Assembly: GCA_003503355.1 (NCBI GenBank)
Contig: DOCS01000240.1
Span: forward strand, 1,670 to 8,097
Direction: 5' to 3'
Source: Opitutia bacterium
GTDB lineage: Bacteria; Verrucomicrobiota; Verrucomicrobiia; Opitutales; Coraliomargaritaceae
Length of the DNA stretch: 6,428 nucleotides
This document shows positions 1 through 5,706 of the stretch, piece after piece. Position numbers and translations under genes: made by a program. Position 1 is the first letter of the stretch; the number at the start of each line of letters is the position of its first letter. A model generated the notes under the pieces. It searched no databases. It saw only the letters and a program-made list of their open reading frames with translations, and was not told the DNA's origin.

Positions 1-2367
1 GATCGGGTCGGCTCGATTCAAGCCGCACACTCGTTCCTCAACTGGCTCGGCATTCTACTCGCCAGCGGCCTGCTCTATCTCAATGCCTCCGTATTAGGAT
101 GCTCCGCTCAACAGGGATTTTTACTGCTGTCTGCTGGCATCTTTGGCCTGGCACTGTTCAGCTTGTGGGTGCTGCCGGACTTTCTACTCAAGTTCATCCT
201 AATGCTGATCACACGCGTTTGCTACCGATTTCGCGTGCGTGGCCTGGAACACCTCCCCGCCACCAAGCCCGCCCTACTGGTCTGCAACCATGTTAGCCTG
301 ATGGACGCGTTGTTGATCGCCACCAGCCAGCAACGTCGCATCCGCATGCTGATGTCACGCGACTATTATGACAATTCGGGCTGGCTGTGCCGCAAGATCG
401 TCGACCTGGCGCAGGTGATCCTGATTCACAAACAAGACAACCCGAAGAAACTATTGCAGTCGCTCAAAACCGCCCGCACCGCGCTCGACGACGGTTACTT
501 GGTGTGCATTTTCGCGGAAGGCGCGCTGAGTCGCACCGGCATGCTGCGCCCGTTCCAGGCGGGGCTTGAGCGAATCGTCAAAGGCACGGATTATCCGATC
601 ATCCCGATGTACATCGGCGGTGCCTGGGGCAGCGTATCGAGTTTCCACAGCGGCATGCCGCAAATCCGGCCACTGAAGGACTTCCGCTACCCCGTGAGCG
701 TCCACTTCGGCACACCACTGCCGCCCACTTCGACCACCTTCGAAGTGCAGCAAGCGGTGAGCGAACTCTCGGTCGAATCCTTTGATCTAATCAAGGAAAC
801 ACGCAGCAGCCTGGGCTACGAGTTCATCGCAGCCGCGCGCCGCAACTGGAACAAGCGCGCACTCGCCGACAGCAACGGCTGCGAACTCACCTTTGGCGAG
901 CTACTCATCGCCAGCATGATCCTGCGAAAACGCATCCGCGCACATACCTCCGATGCCGAATCACACATCGGCATCCTACTGCCCACCGGCTCCGGCGCGG
1001 CGATGGCGAATCTGGCAACCACGCTGAATCGACGTATCAGCGTCAATCTCAACTACAGCGCTCCGACAGCTAGCGTGCGCTCGGCCCTGCAACAGTGCGC
1101 GCTCCAGACCGTGCTAACTTCGCGTCCGTTCCTCAAACACCTGCCCGAACTGCCCCTGCCCGTCAATGTGCTCTACATCGAGGACCTCCTCGAACACATC
1201 AGCTGGCGAGAGAAGTGCCGCACATTCCTGACCGCGCGCTGGCGTCCGGCACGCCTGCTCTCCGGCAGCAAACAGGTAAAGCCAGACGACATCGCCACCG
1301 TGCTGTTCTCCAGCGGAACGACCGCCGAACCCAAAGGCGTGATGCTCAGCCACCACAATTTACTCTCGAACATCGAATCCTTTCGCTCGGTAGTGCCTCC
1401 CAAGCGCGACGACGTCATGCTCGCCACCCTGCCCTACTTCCATTCCTTCGGCTACACGGTGACTTTTTGGTTTCCGCTAATTTCCGGCATCAGCACGATC
1501 TGCCACACCAACCCGCTGGAGGCCGAACGCATTGGCACACTCGCAGCCGACTACAACGCCTCAATCCTGCTCACCACCCCGAGTTTTCTGTTGGCGTATA
1601 CGCGTAAAATTAAACCCGAACAGTTTTCAAAATTACGCTACGTGTTTACCGGCGCCGAAAAGCTCCAACCGCGCATCGCCGCGCTATTTGAAAAGCGCTT
1701 TGGCGTGCAGCCCCTCGAAGGCTATGGCGCCACCGAACTGTCGCCGGTCTGCGCGCTCAGTTTGCCGAATGTCGAGATCGACAACCTGACCGAAACCGGC
1801 AACCGCGACGACCGCCTCGGGCGCGCGCTGCCGGGCATGGTGATCAAGATCGTCCACCCCGACACCGGCGCCACACTCGCCCCCGGCGAACAAGGTCTGA
1901 TCTACGCCAAAGGACCCAACGTGATGCGCGGCTACCTGAACAAACCAGAACTCACCGAATCGGTACTACACGATGGCTGGTACAACACAGGCGACATCGG
2001 CGTGATGGACAGCGATGGCTTCTTTGCCATTACCGGCCGGCGCTCACGCTTCAGTAAAGTGGGCGGCGAAATGATCTCGCACGGCGCGGTGGAACAGGCC
2101 CTGCAGCAAGCCCTCCAAATCGGACCCGATACGCTCGCAGTGGTTGCGATCGAGGATGCGCGCAAAGGTGAAAAACTCTGCGTGCTACACACCGCGCGCG
2201 GTTTAGACGAAGGCCAGCTGCGCGAAACCCTGCGCACACTCGGCATCCCCAATCTGTGGAAACCGAACCCCAAAGATTGGCAAGTCGTGGACGCACTGCC
2301 CCTACTCGGCACCGGCAAACTCGACTACCGCACACTGACAGCATTGGCCAGGCGCTCGACGTCCTGA
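1..2367 (+). CDS. MFS transporter–PlsC acyltransferase–acyl-ACP/AMP ligase fusion (LplT-Aas type), 5' end missing
   Basis: The frame is open from base 1 to the TGA at 2365-2367, giving 788 visible residues with the start outside the window; the TTG at 163 is an internal codon. Residues 12-33 and 40-70 are two hydrophobic helices, and 'FLNWLGILLASG' is typical of the end of LplT-like major-facilitator transporters. A PlsC acyltransferase domain follows (about 82-215) with the HX4D motif at H97-D102 (HVSLMD) and FAEG at 171-174. An AMP-binding domain follows from about 275, with the phosphate loop SSGTTAEPKG at 437-446, GYGATEL at 574-580, YNTGD ending at D665 and the catalytic lysine K773 in GTGK. 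E. coli Aas (719 residues) has the last two domains and works with separate LplT. By analogy the protein flips lysophospholipid into the inner membrane and reacylates it with an activated fatty acid. The family is clear, but the substrate is inferred. It converges on thrB. Confidence 0.92.
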   Translation, partial: DRVGSIQAAHSFLNWLGILLASGLLYLNASVLGCSAQQGFLLLSAGIFGLALFSLWVLPDFLLKFILMLITRVCYRFRVRGLEHLPATKPALLVCNHVSLMDALLIATSQQRRIRMLMSRDYYDNSGWLCRKIVDLAQVILIHKQDNPKKLLQSLKTARTALDDGYLVCIFAEGALSRTGMLRPFQAGLERIVKGTDYPIIPMYIGGAWGSVSSFHSGMPQIRPLKDFRYPVSVHFGTPLPPTSTTFEVQQAVSELSVESFDLIKETRSSLGYEFIAAARRNWNKRALADSNGCELTFGELLIASMILRKRIRAHTSDAESHIGILLPTGSGAAMANLATTLNRRISVNLNYSAPTASVRSALQQCALQTVLTSRPFLKHLPELPLPVNVLYIEDLLEHISWREKCRTFLTARWRPARLLSGSKQVKPDDIATVLFSSGTTAEPKGVMLSHHNLLSNIESFRSVVPPKRDDVMLATLPYFHSFGYTVTFWFPLISGISTICHTNPLEAERIGTLAADYNASILLTTPSFLLAYTRKIKPEQFSKLRYVFTGAEKLQPRIAALFEKRFGVQPLEGYGATELSPVCALSLPNVEIDNLTETGNRDDRLGRALPGMVIKIVHPDTGATLAPGEQGLIYAKGPNVMRGYLNKPELTESVLHDGWYNTGDIGVMDSDGFFAITGRRSRFSKVGGEMISHGAVEQALQQALQIGPDTLAVVAIEDARKGEKLCVLHTARGLDEGQLRETLRTLGIPNLWKPNPKDWQVVDALPLLGTGKLDYRTLTALARRSTS

Positions 2368-2405
2368 TCCGGGAGCGTTCATGGCGCGAAATCGACGCGC
2401 AGTGG

Positions 2406-3308
2406 CTACGACACCGTCAATCCGGTGTTGTCCGTGGTCAGACGATACACCCGACTACTGACACCATTGCCCTGATACACCTGCTGCATGGCTTCGCCCA
2501 CGCGGAGCGCATTGGCCGCATCGGTCAGGCAAACCACAGTCGAACCACTACCACTGAGCCAACCGGTCAAAGCACCCGCATGGCAGCCTGCCTGGATACT
2601 TTCCTGACTGAAAGGGTTCAACAGGTTACGATACGGCTGATGGATATAATCATTGACCGCATCTTTGAGGCGCGAGAATTCACCCGAAACCAACACACCG
2701 ACCAAAAAAGCCAGACTGTTGGCACTGCGCACCACATCATTAAAAGGAATACTATCCGGCAACACTCGACGGGAATCAGCCGTCAGCACTTCATACGCCG
2801 GTGACACCGCCACAAACTCGAGGGTCTCGGGCAAGCCAAAGCGTACATGCTCGCGGTAAGCGAACGTGCTCGGCTCGGTGCGGGCGATGCAAAAACCGCC
2901 GGCAAACACCGCACAGGCATTGTCCGGCGCATTATCCAGTTGCGTGGTCAGGCGAATCAGCGCCTCCCGATCGAGCGGATTGCCATTCAATGCATTGAGC
3001 CCGGCAACGATTCCGCCACGCACCGTGGAACTGGATCCCAGACCGCGCGCTTGTGGCACATCTCCCCAAATTTCGTAATCAAACCCGCACACAGCCACCC
3101 CAGCGGTTGCCACAAAAGCGCGCGCGGCGGCCTCGACCATCGCCTGAGTGCCGTCGGACAGCTCGCCCACGCAGCAGACTTGAGCATCGTCACGCAAGGT
3201 GACGCGGACAAAATTGTACAGCGACAAGGCGATACTCAGGGTATCAAAACCGGGGCCGCAATTCGAAGTACTGGCGGGCGCCTGAACGATGACAGATGGC
3301 TGCGGCAT
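2406..3308 (-). CDS. thrB: Homoserine kinase (GHMP family)
   Basis: This 300-residue protein starts at ATG (3308-3306) and stops at TAG, a normal length for homoserine kinase, which phosphorylates L-homoserine with ATP in the threonine pathway of the cytoplasm. The N-terminal motif PASTSNCGPGFDTL (residues 11-24) and the GHMP phosphate loop PQARGLGSSS (85-94) are clear. Downstream come SRRVLP (179-184), QPYRNLL (224-230) and LSGSGSTV (251-258), each in the order expected for this enzyme rather than for mevalonate or galactokinases. Two departures are visible: the usual H-P-D-N segment reads APDN (127-130), and the last motif has SGSGS where SGSGP is usual. The start lies only 11 bases after the smpB stop and has no clear Shine-Dalgarno sequence, so translation is probably coupled to smpB on one transcript. 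The 38 bases to the convergent upstream gene hold no convincing terminator. Confidence 0.87.
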   Translation of the reverse strand: MPQPSVIVQAPASTSNCGPGFDTLSIALSLYNFVRVTLRDDAQVCCVGELSDGTQAMVEAAARAFVATAGVAVCGFDYEIWGDVPQARGLGSSSTVRGGIVAGLNALNGNPLDREALIRLTTQLDNAPDNACAVFAGGFCIARTEPSTFAYREHVRFGLPETLEFVAVSPAYEVLTADSRRVLPDSIPFNDVVRSANSLAFLVGVLVSGEFSRLKDAVNDYIHQPYRNLLNPFSQESIQAGCHAGALTGWLSGSGSTVVCLTDAANALRVGEAMQQVYQGNGVSSRVYRLTTDNTGLTVS

Positions 3309-3319
3309 AATTACTCGTA

Positions 3320-3796
3320 TTACTTGTGACGGCGCATTTCGCGCTCAGCCTCACGCATAGTAATCTTCTTCTTCAGCGTCTCACGCTTATCGAAAAGCTT
3401 CTTACCGGTACAAAGCGCGATCTCGACCTTAATCAGACCGTGCTTCAAATACATGCGAAGCGGGATCAGGGATTTTCCACCCGCCTCCATCGCCCCGAAC
3501 AGCTTATGGATTTCACGGCGATGCATCAGCAACTTACGCTTGCGGCGCGGCGGGTGATTTTGAAAGTTACCAAACCTATACTCGCCGATGTGCGAATTGT
3601 ACATCCAGACCTGCCCCTTCTCGACGCGGCAAAAGCCTTCACTGATCTGCGCATCGCCATCGCGAACCGCCTTCACCTCGGTACCCTGAAGGACCACACC
3701 GGCCTCAAAACGGTCACCCACAAAATAATTGTGGTTGGCCTTGCCATTGCGGATCTCCTTAAAGCGATCGTCCGCTGATTTTTTCTTAGCGCACAC
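3320..3796 (-). CDS. smpB: SsrA (tmRNA)-binding protein SmpB
   Basis: The 158-residue product matches SmpB in length and along its whole span. SmpB binds tmRNA and carries it to ribosomes stalled on broken messages for trans-translation. Visible family features are the N-terminal NHNYFVGDRFEAGVVLQGTEVKAVR block (about 21-45), ISEGF (51-55), the basic segment HPPRRKRKLL (81-90), KHGLIKVEIAL (118-128) with GKKLFDKRE (131-139), and the lysine/arginine-rich C-terminal tail (140-158) that inserts into the decoding site. The start is GTG at 3796-3794, because no ATG lies near the conserved N-terminus and an AGGGAAG ribosome-binding site sits 8 bases upstream. It lies 73 bases after rpoZ and 11 before thrB in a likely minus-strand operon. 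No tmRNA gene was recognised in the window. Confidence 0.96.
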   Translation of the reverse strand: MCAKKKSADDRFKEIRNGKANHNYFVGDRFEAGVVLQGTEVKAVRDGDAQISEGFCRVEKGQVWMYNSHIGEYRFGNFQNHPPRRKRKLLMHRREIHKLFGAMEAGGKSLIPLRMYLKHGLIKVEIALCTGKKLFDKRETLKKKITMREAEREMRRHK

Positions 3797-3804
3797 GGTA
3801 GAGT

Positions 3805-3825
3805 CTTCCCTGCCTAACTAGGGAA
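3805..3825 (-). promoter_or_regulatory. smpB ribosome-binding site inside a small hairpin
   Basis: Read on the minus strand, AGGGAAG (3811-3805) lies 8 bases before the GTG start of smpB. The six bases AGGGAA (3811-3806) are exactly complementary to TTCCCT (3825-3820), with an 8-base loop, so the message could fold so as to hide its own ribosome-binding site. The ribosome-binding role is well supported by spacing; the regulatory role of the hairpin is inference from complementarity alone. Confidence 0.55.
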
Positions 3826-3847
3826 CATAGATAGCTTACACAAAGTG

Positions 3848-3871
3848 AAGGAACCTGTAAAGCAGGTCCTT
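3848..3871 (-). promoter_or_regulatory. Stem-loop at the rpoZ stop codon, between rpoZ and smpB
   Basis: On the minus strand AAGGACCTG (3871-3863) pairs with CAGGTTCCTT (3857-3848), nine pairs with one bulged base and a 5-base loop. It overlaps the last two bases of the rpoZ TAA. The downstream sequence is CACTTTGTG, not a run of T, so it is not a standard intrinsic terminator. It may mark an RNA processing site or a weak pause separating rpoZ from smpB-thrB. Confidence 0.4.
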
Positions 3872-4079
3872 AAGCTTCGACTTCCTCGTCCAACTGGTAA
3901 GTAATCTTTCGCTCCATGATTTCACGCAGCGCTAGATCTTCAGCGGACAGGCGCTCCAATGACTCAATCAGCGGCTTGTAGCCACTTTTCAGTTGTTTCG
4001 CACGGCGAGATACAACATTGATCAGAATCATCGGATCGGTAATAACGAGTTGTGCGGCCTGTAAGTAATCGTCTCTCAA
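3870..4079 (-). CDS. rpoZ: DNA-directed RNA polymerase subunit omega, TTG start
   Basis: The product is 69 residues, within the usual 60-100 for omega, a small subunit that binds the beta-prime C-terminus and helps assemble RNA polymerase. Key features are RDDYLQAAQLVITDP (2-16), the helix NVVSRRAKQL (21-30) corresponding to the conserved 'ARRARQL' stretch of omega, and EDLALREIMERKI (47-59) corresponding to 'ALxEIxxGKI', with an acidic tail. The frame stays open upstream to about 4301, but the upstream part is arginine- and cysteine-rich and unlike omega. A strong AAGGAG (4092-4087) stands 7 bases before the TTG at 4079-4077, exactly where homology begins, so I take that start. It is the first gene of the rpoZ-smpB-thrB cluster and diverges from rplM. 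The family assignment is confident, based on the central motifs. Confidence 0.9.
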   Translation of the reverse strand: MRDDYLQAAQLVITDPMILINVVSRRAKQLKSGYKPLIESLERLSAEDLALREIMERKITYQLDEEVEA

Positions 4080-4086
4080 AGTAGTG

Positions 4087-4092
4087 CTCCTT
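4087..4092 (-). promoter_or_regulatory. Strong Shine-Dalgarno of rpoZ (fixes the TTG start)
   Basis: AAGGAG on the minus strand, within AAGAAGGAG, is followed by 7 bases and then TTG AGA GAC GAT. It is the best ribosome-binding site in the window, and it is what decides against the longer upstream reading frame and for the rare TTG start. Confidence 0.85.
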
Positions 4093-4124
4093 CTTAGAAG
4101 TGAAATCTGGAAAAGCTGAGTAAA

Positions 4125-4153
4125 ATAACGCAGAGCGGCGCTTATGCAATCAA
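4125..4153 (-). promoter_or_regulatory. Possible rpoZ promoter
   Basis: On the minus strand TTGATT (4153-4148) is separated by 17 bases from CGTTAT (4130-4125). The first box matches the -35 consensus at four of six bases and the second matches the -10 at three of six. It would give a leader of roughly 40 bases. This is the best candidate upstream of rpoZ but weak. Confidence 0.22.
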
Positions 4154-4630
4154 ATAAACCGCAACGACGCGCTGCGTGCGGTGCGTACGCGTCTGCCCCC
4201 CAGAGTCTCCTCACTGAGCGCCGCAACCGTGCACAGCACCGCGGATGTCCACCGCGATTCGCTCTCACAAAAACACCAAGCGTACAAAGCGCTGACTGCA
4301 ATAAAGGGATTGGAGTTACTATAAGCTGTACGCTACGATTGGTGACGATAATTCGCCCACAGTTTCAACAGTTCATGGAGCCTGTCCCTAATAATTGACG
4401 ACTACGATACGGCACGAGCCAGCTCGAGCTCTACGAATGACTGCCTGGCTATTTGCTAATCAGTAAAAAAGTCATTCCTGTCTGTCGCGGCAAAGTCCAC
4501 TTCCGATCCATCGTCTAATTCTACAGGCAAGCAGGTAAAGTTGAGCATATGGCCCATGCGAAGATAACCACTGCCGCGCTTTTGCAATCGACTGCGCATT
4601 AGAAAACATCTAGTCCTTATGTTCGCAAAA
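4154..4630. other. Divergent intergenic region with no recognised gene
   Basis: This is the middle of the rpoZ/rplM divergent gap. Its left part (about 4158-4258) is GC-rich and prone to folding: CCGCA (4159-4163) with TGCGG (4177-4181), the palindrome GCGTACGC (4183-4190), and CGCGG (4240-4244) with CCGCG (4252-4256). A perfect 10-base palindrome AGCTCGAGCT lies at 4421-4430, flanked by AGCCAG (4417-4422) and CTGGCT (4445-4450), which can pair. TATAAG at 4320-4325 and TTGGAG-18-TACGAT (4310-4339) are weak plus-strand promoter-like strings. Two overlapping minus-strand short frames of 45-47 codons lie at 4456-4609. I do not recognise a tRNA, tmRNA, 4.5S, 6S or RNase P RNA here. Confidence 0.6.
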
Positions 4631-4659
4631 TTGCCCGATGGACATAAAAGAGCTAAAAT
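4631..4659 (+). promoter_or_regulatory. rplM-rpsI promoter, upstream copy (P1)
   Basis: TTGCCC (4631-4636), a 17-base spacer and TAAAAT (4654-4659) match the sigma-70 -35 and -10 boxes at four and five of six bases. Transcription would begin near 4666, giving a leader of about 47 bases to rplM. Its start region overlaps the -35 box of the downstream promoter. Confidence 0.5.
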
Positions 4660-4664
4660 TCCAT

Positions 4665-4692
4665 TTGACAGGAACCGCTCCCACCCTACGAT
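4665..4692 (+). promoter_or_regulatory. rplM-rpsI promoter, downstream copy (P2)
   Basis: A perfect TTGACA (4665-4670) is followed by a 16-base spacer and TACGAT (4687-4692), four of six bases of the -10 consensus. The start would fall near 4699, leaving only about 13 bases before the rplM ATG. This placement argues that the in-frame ATG at 4638 is not the real rplM start, because it lies upstream of this promoter. Confidence 0.55.
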
Positions 4693-4712
4693 TCGCCGCT
4701 TTTCCAAAAATC

Positions 4713-5138
4713 ATGAAAACCACTTTAGCTACATCATCCGACCACACCAAGAGCTGGTACGTGGTTGACGCTGCCGACGAGACACTCGGTCGCATCTCCG
4801 TGAAAATTGCCAACGTATTGCGTGGCCGTCATAAAGTCATCTATACGCCGCATGCAGATACTGGTGATTTCGTAGTTGTCATCAACGCCGAGAAAATCCG
4901 CGTCAGTGGCAAAAAGAACAGCGATAAGAGCTACATGTTCTATTCTGGCTGGATGGGCGGCGAAAGCCACGTTTCTATGGCCGAAATGCGCGCCAAGAAG
5001 CCTGAGTTCATCATCGAACACGCGGTCAAGGGCATGCTCCCTCGCAACATCCTTGGTCGCCAAATGATCAAGAAGCTTAAAATCCACACTGGCCCGTCGC
5101 ATCCTTACGAAGCGCAACAGCCTAAGCCACTCGTCTAA
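4713..5138 (+). CDS. rplM: Large ribosomal subunit protein uL13
   Basis: The 141-residue protein matches bacterial L13 (usually about 142) from end to end: SWYVVDAADETLGRIS (about 14-29), LRGRHKVIYTPHADTGDFVVVINAEKI (about 36-62), KKPEFIIEHAVKGMLPRNILGRQM and the C-terminal HPYEAQQPKPL. L13 is an early assembly protein of the 50S subunit. The ATG at 4713 is chosen because MKT before a short linker to WYVVDA is the family pattern and because the likely promoter sits just upstream; a longer in-frame start at 4638 would add 25 residues unlike L13. No Shine-Dalgarno sequence precedes it, only a short pyrimidine and A-rich leader. rpsI follows after 16 bases, the classical L13-S9 pair. Confidence 0.97.
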   Translation: MKTTLATSSDHTKSWYVVDAADETLGRISVKIANVLRGRHKVIYTPHADTGDFVVVINAEKIRVSGKKNSDKSYMFYSGWMGGESHVSMAEMRAKKPEFIIEHAVKGMLPRNILGRQMIKKLKIHTGPSHPYEAQQPKPLV

Positions 5139-5154
5139 TCTTTAGTTTATTATA

Positions 5155-5547
5155 ATGAGCGAACAAACATTTGTAACAATCGGCCGCCGTAAAACAGCGC
5201 GCGCACGTGTCCGCCTTACCCGCGGCACTGGTAAAGTTATCGTCAACGGCAAAGAGCCCGCTGACTACTTCAAGACTGAAGATTTCACTCGTGCAGCACT
5301 CTCTCCTCTGACGACCGTTGAGTTGGCCGATCAGGTTGACATCACAGTCAAAGCAGAAGGCGGCGGTCTCAATGGCCAAGCCGGCGCGACTCGCCTCGGC
5401 ATCGCCCGTGCGCTGGAGAAAATGGACAGCGAACTGCGCGTGCCCCTGAAACAAGAAGGCCACATGAAACGCGATCCACGTTCGCGTGAGCGCAAGAAGT
5501 CCGGCCAGCCGGGTGCACGTAAGCGCTTCCAGTTCTCGAAACGTTAA
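5155..5547 (+). CDS. rpsI: Small ribosomal subunit protein uS9
   Basis: The 130-residue product has the standard S9 length and landmarks: TIGRRKTARARVRL near the N-terminus (8-21), GTGKVIVNGKEPADYF (24-39), GGGLNGQAGATRLGIARAL (69-87) and a basic tail with RDPRSRERKKSGQPGARKRFQFSKR. The invariant final Lys-Arg, which reaches the tRNA in the P site of the 30S subunit, is present. The gap after rplM is 16 AT-rich bases with no Shine-Dalgarno sequence, so expression probably depends on the shared transcript with rplM and perhaps on coupling. A strong terminator follows 31 bases after the stop. Confidence 0.98.
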   Translation: MSEQTFVTIGRRKTARARVRLTRGTGKVIVNGKEPADYFKTEDFTRAALSPLTTVELADQVDITVKAEGGGLNGQAGATRLGIARALEKMDSELRVPLKQEGHMKRDPRSRERKKSGQPGARKRFQFSKR

Positions 5548-5578
5548 ACCGCCCAGCGGCAAGGACGCATTTTTTGCA

Positions 5579-5623
5579 AACCCTCCAAGGCCGTTCGTCG
5601 TGCTTTGGGGGGTTTTTTCTTTT
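5579..5623 (+). terminator. Rho-independent terminator of rplM-rpsI
   Basis: AACCCTCCAA (5579-5588) pairs with TTGGGGGGTT (5605-5614) over ten positions, one of them a T-G wobble, with a 16-base loop. The right arm runs into six T, one C and four more T. It lies just after rpsI and before argC, so it ends the ribosomal transcript and sets argC apart. Confidence 0.9.
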
Positions 5624-5629
5624 CCCGGG

Positions 5630-5657
5630 TTGTGGCTCATCTGCTACAAGCTATTTA
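5630..5657 (+). promoter_or_regulatory. Possible argC promoter
   Basis: TTGTGG (5630-5635), a 16-base spacer and TATTTA (5652-5657) lie between the rpsI terminator and argC. The -10 match is only three of six, though the surrounding TATTTAAAT is the only AT-rich patch in this gap. A start would be near 5664. I see no arginine-repressor-like inverted repeat. Confidence 0.3.
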
Positions 5658-5706
5658 AATCCGCCAACGCGCACCCAGCCCCCCACGCCCCCTTACTTTC
5701 ACGATT

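Noticed and set aside
1095..1607. 170-codon plus-strand frame inside the ligase domain
   Set aside because: It is a shifted-frame shadow of the AMP-binding domain, with Arg/Pro/His-rich composition typical of high-GC shadows.
2384..2400. Small hairpin GCGCG/CGCGC between the convergent ligase and thrB genes
   Set aside because: The stem is only 5 bp with no T-run on either strand, so I cannot call it a terminator.
2256..2804. 182-codon plus-strand open frame spanning the end of the ligase gene and antisense to thrB
   Set aside because: It is rich in His, Arg and Thr with no recognisable motif and lies opposite a clear homoserine kinase.
3326..3778. 150-codon plus-strand open frame
   Set aside because: It is entirely antisense to smpB, which has full-length family similarity.
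4144..4398. 84-codon plus-strand frame in the divergent gap
   Set aside because: It has no ribosome-binding site, no promoter well placed for it and no motif I recognise; its first half is the low-complexity arginine/alanine stretch of the GC-rich patch.
4638..4712. Upstream in-frame ATG extending rplM by 25 residues
   Set aside because: The added residues are unlike L13 and the extension lies across a promoter with a perfect -35 box.
4734..5117. 127-codon minus-strand open frame
   Set aside because: It is antisense to rplM and has no family features.
5549..5575. Hairpin CCGC/GCGG followed by six T just after rpsI
   Set aside because: The 4-bp stem is separated from the T-run by 10 bases; the hairpin at 5579-5614 is far stronger.
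5122..5640. 172-codon minus-strand open frame
   Set aside because: It is antisense to rpsI and crosses the rpsI terminator; no domain is recognisable.
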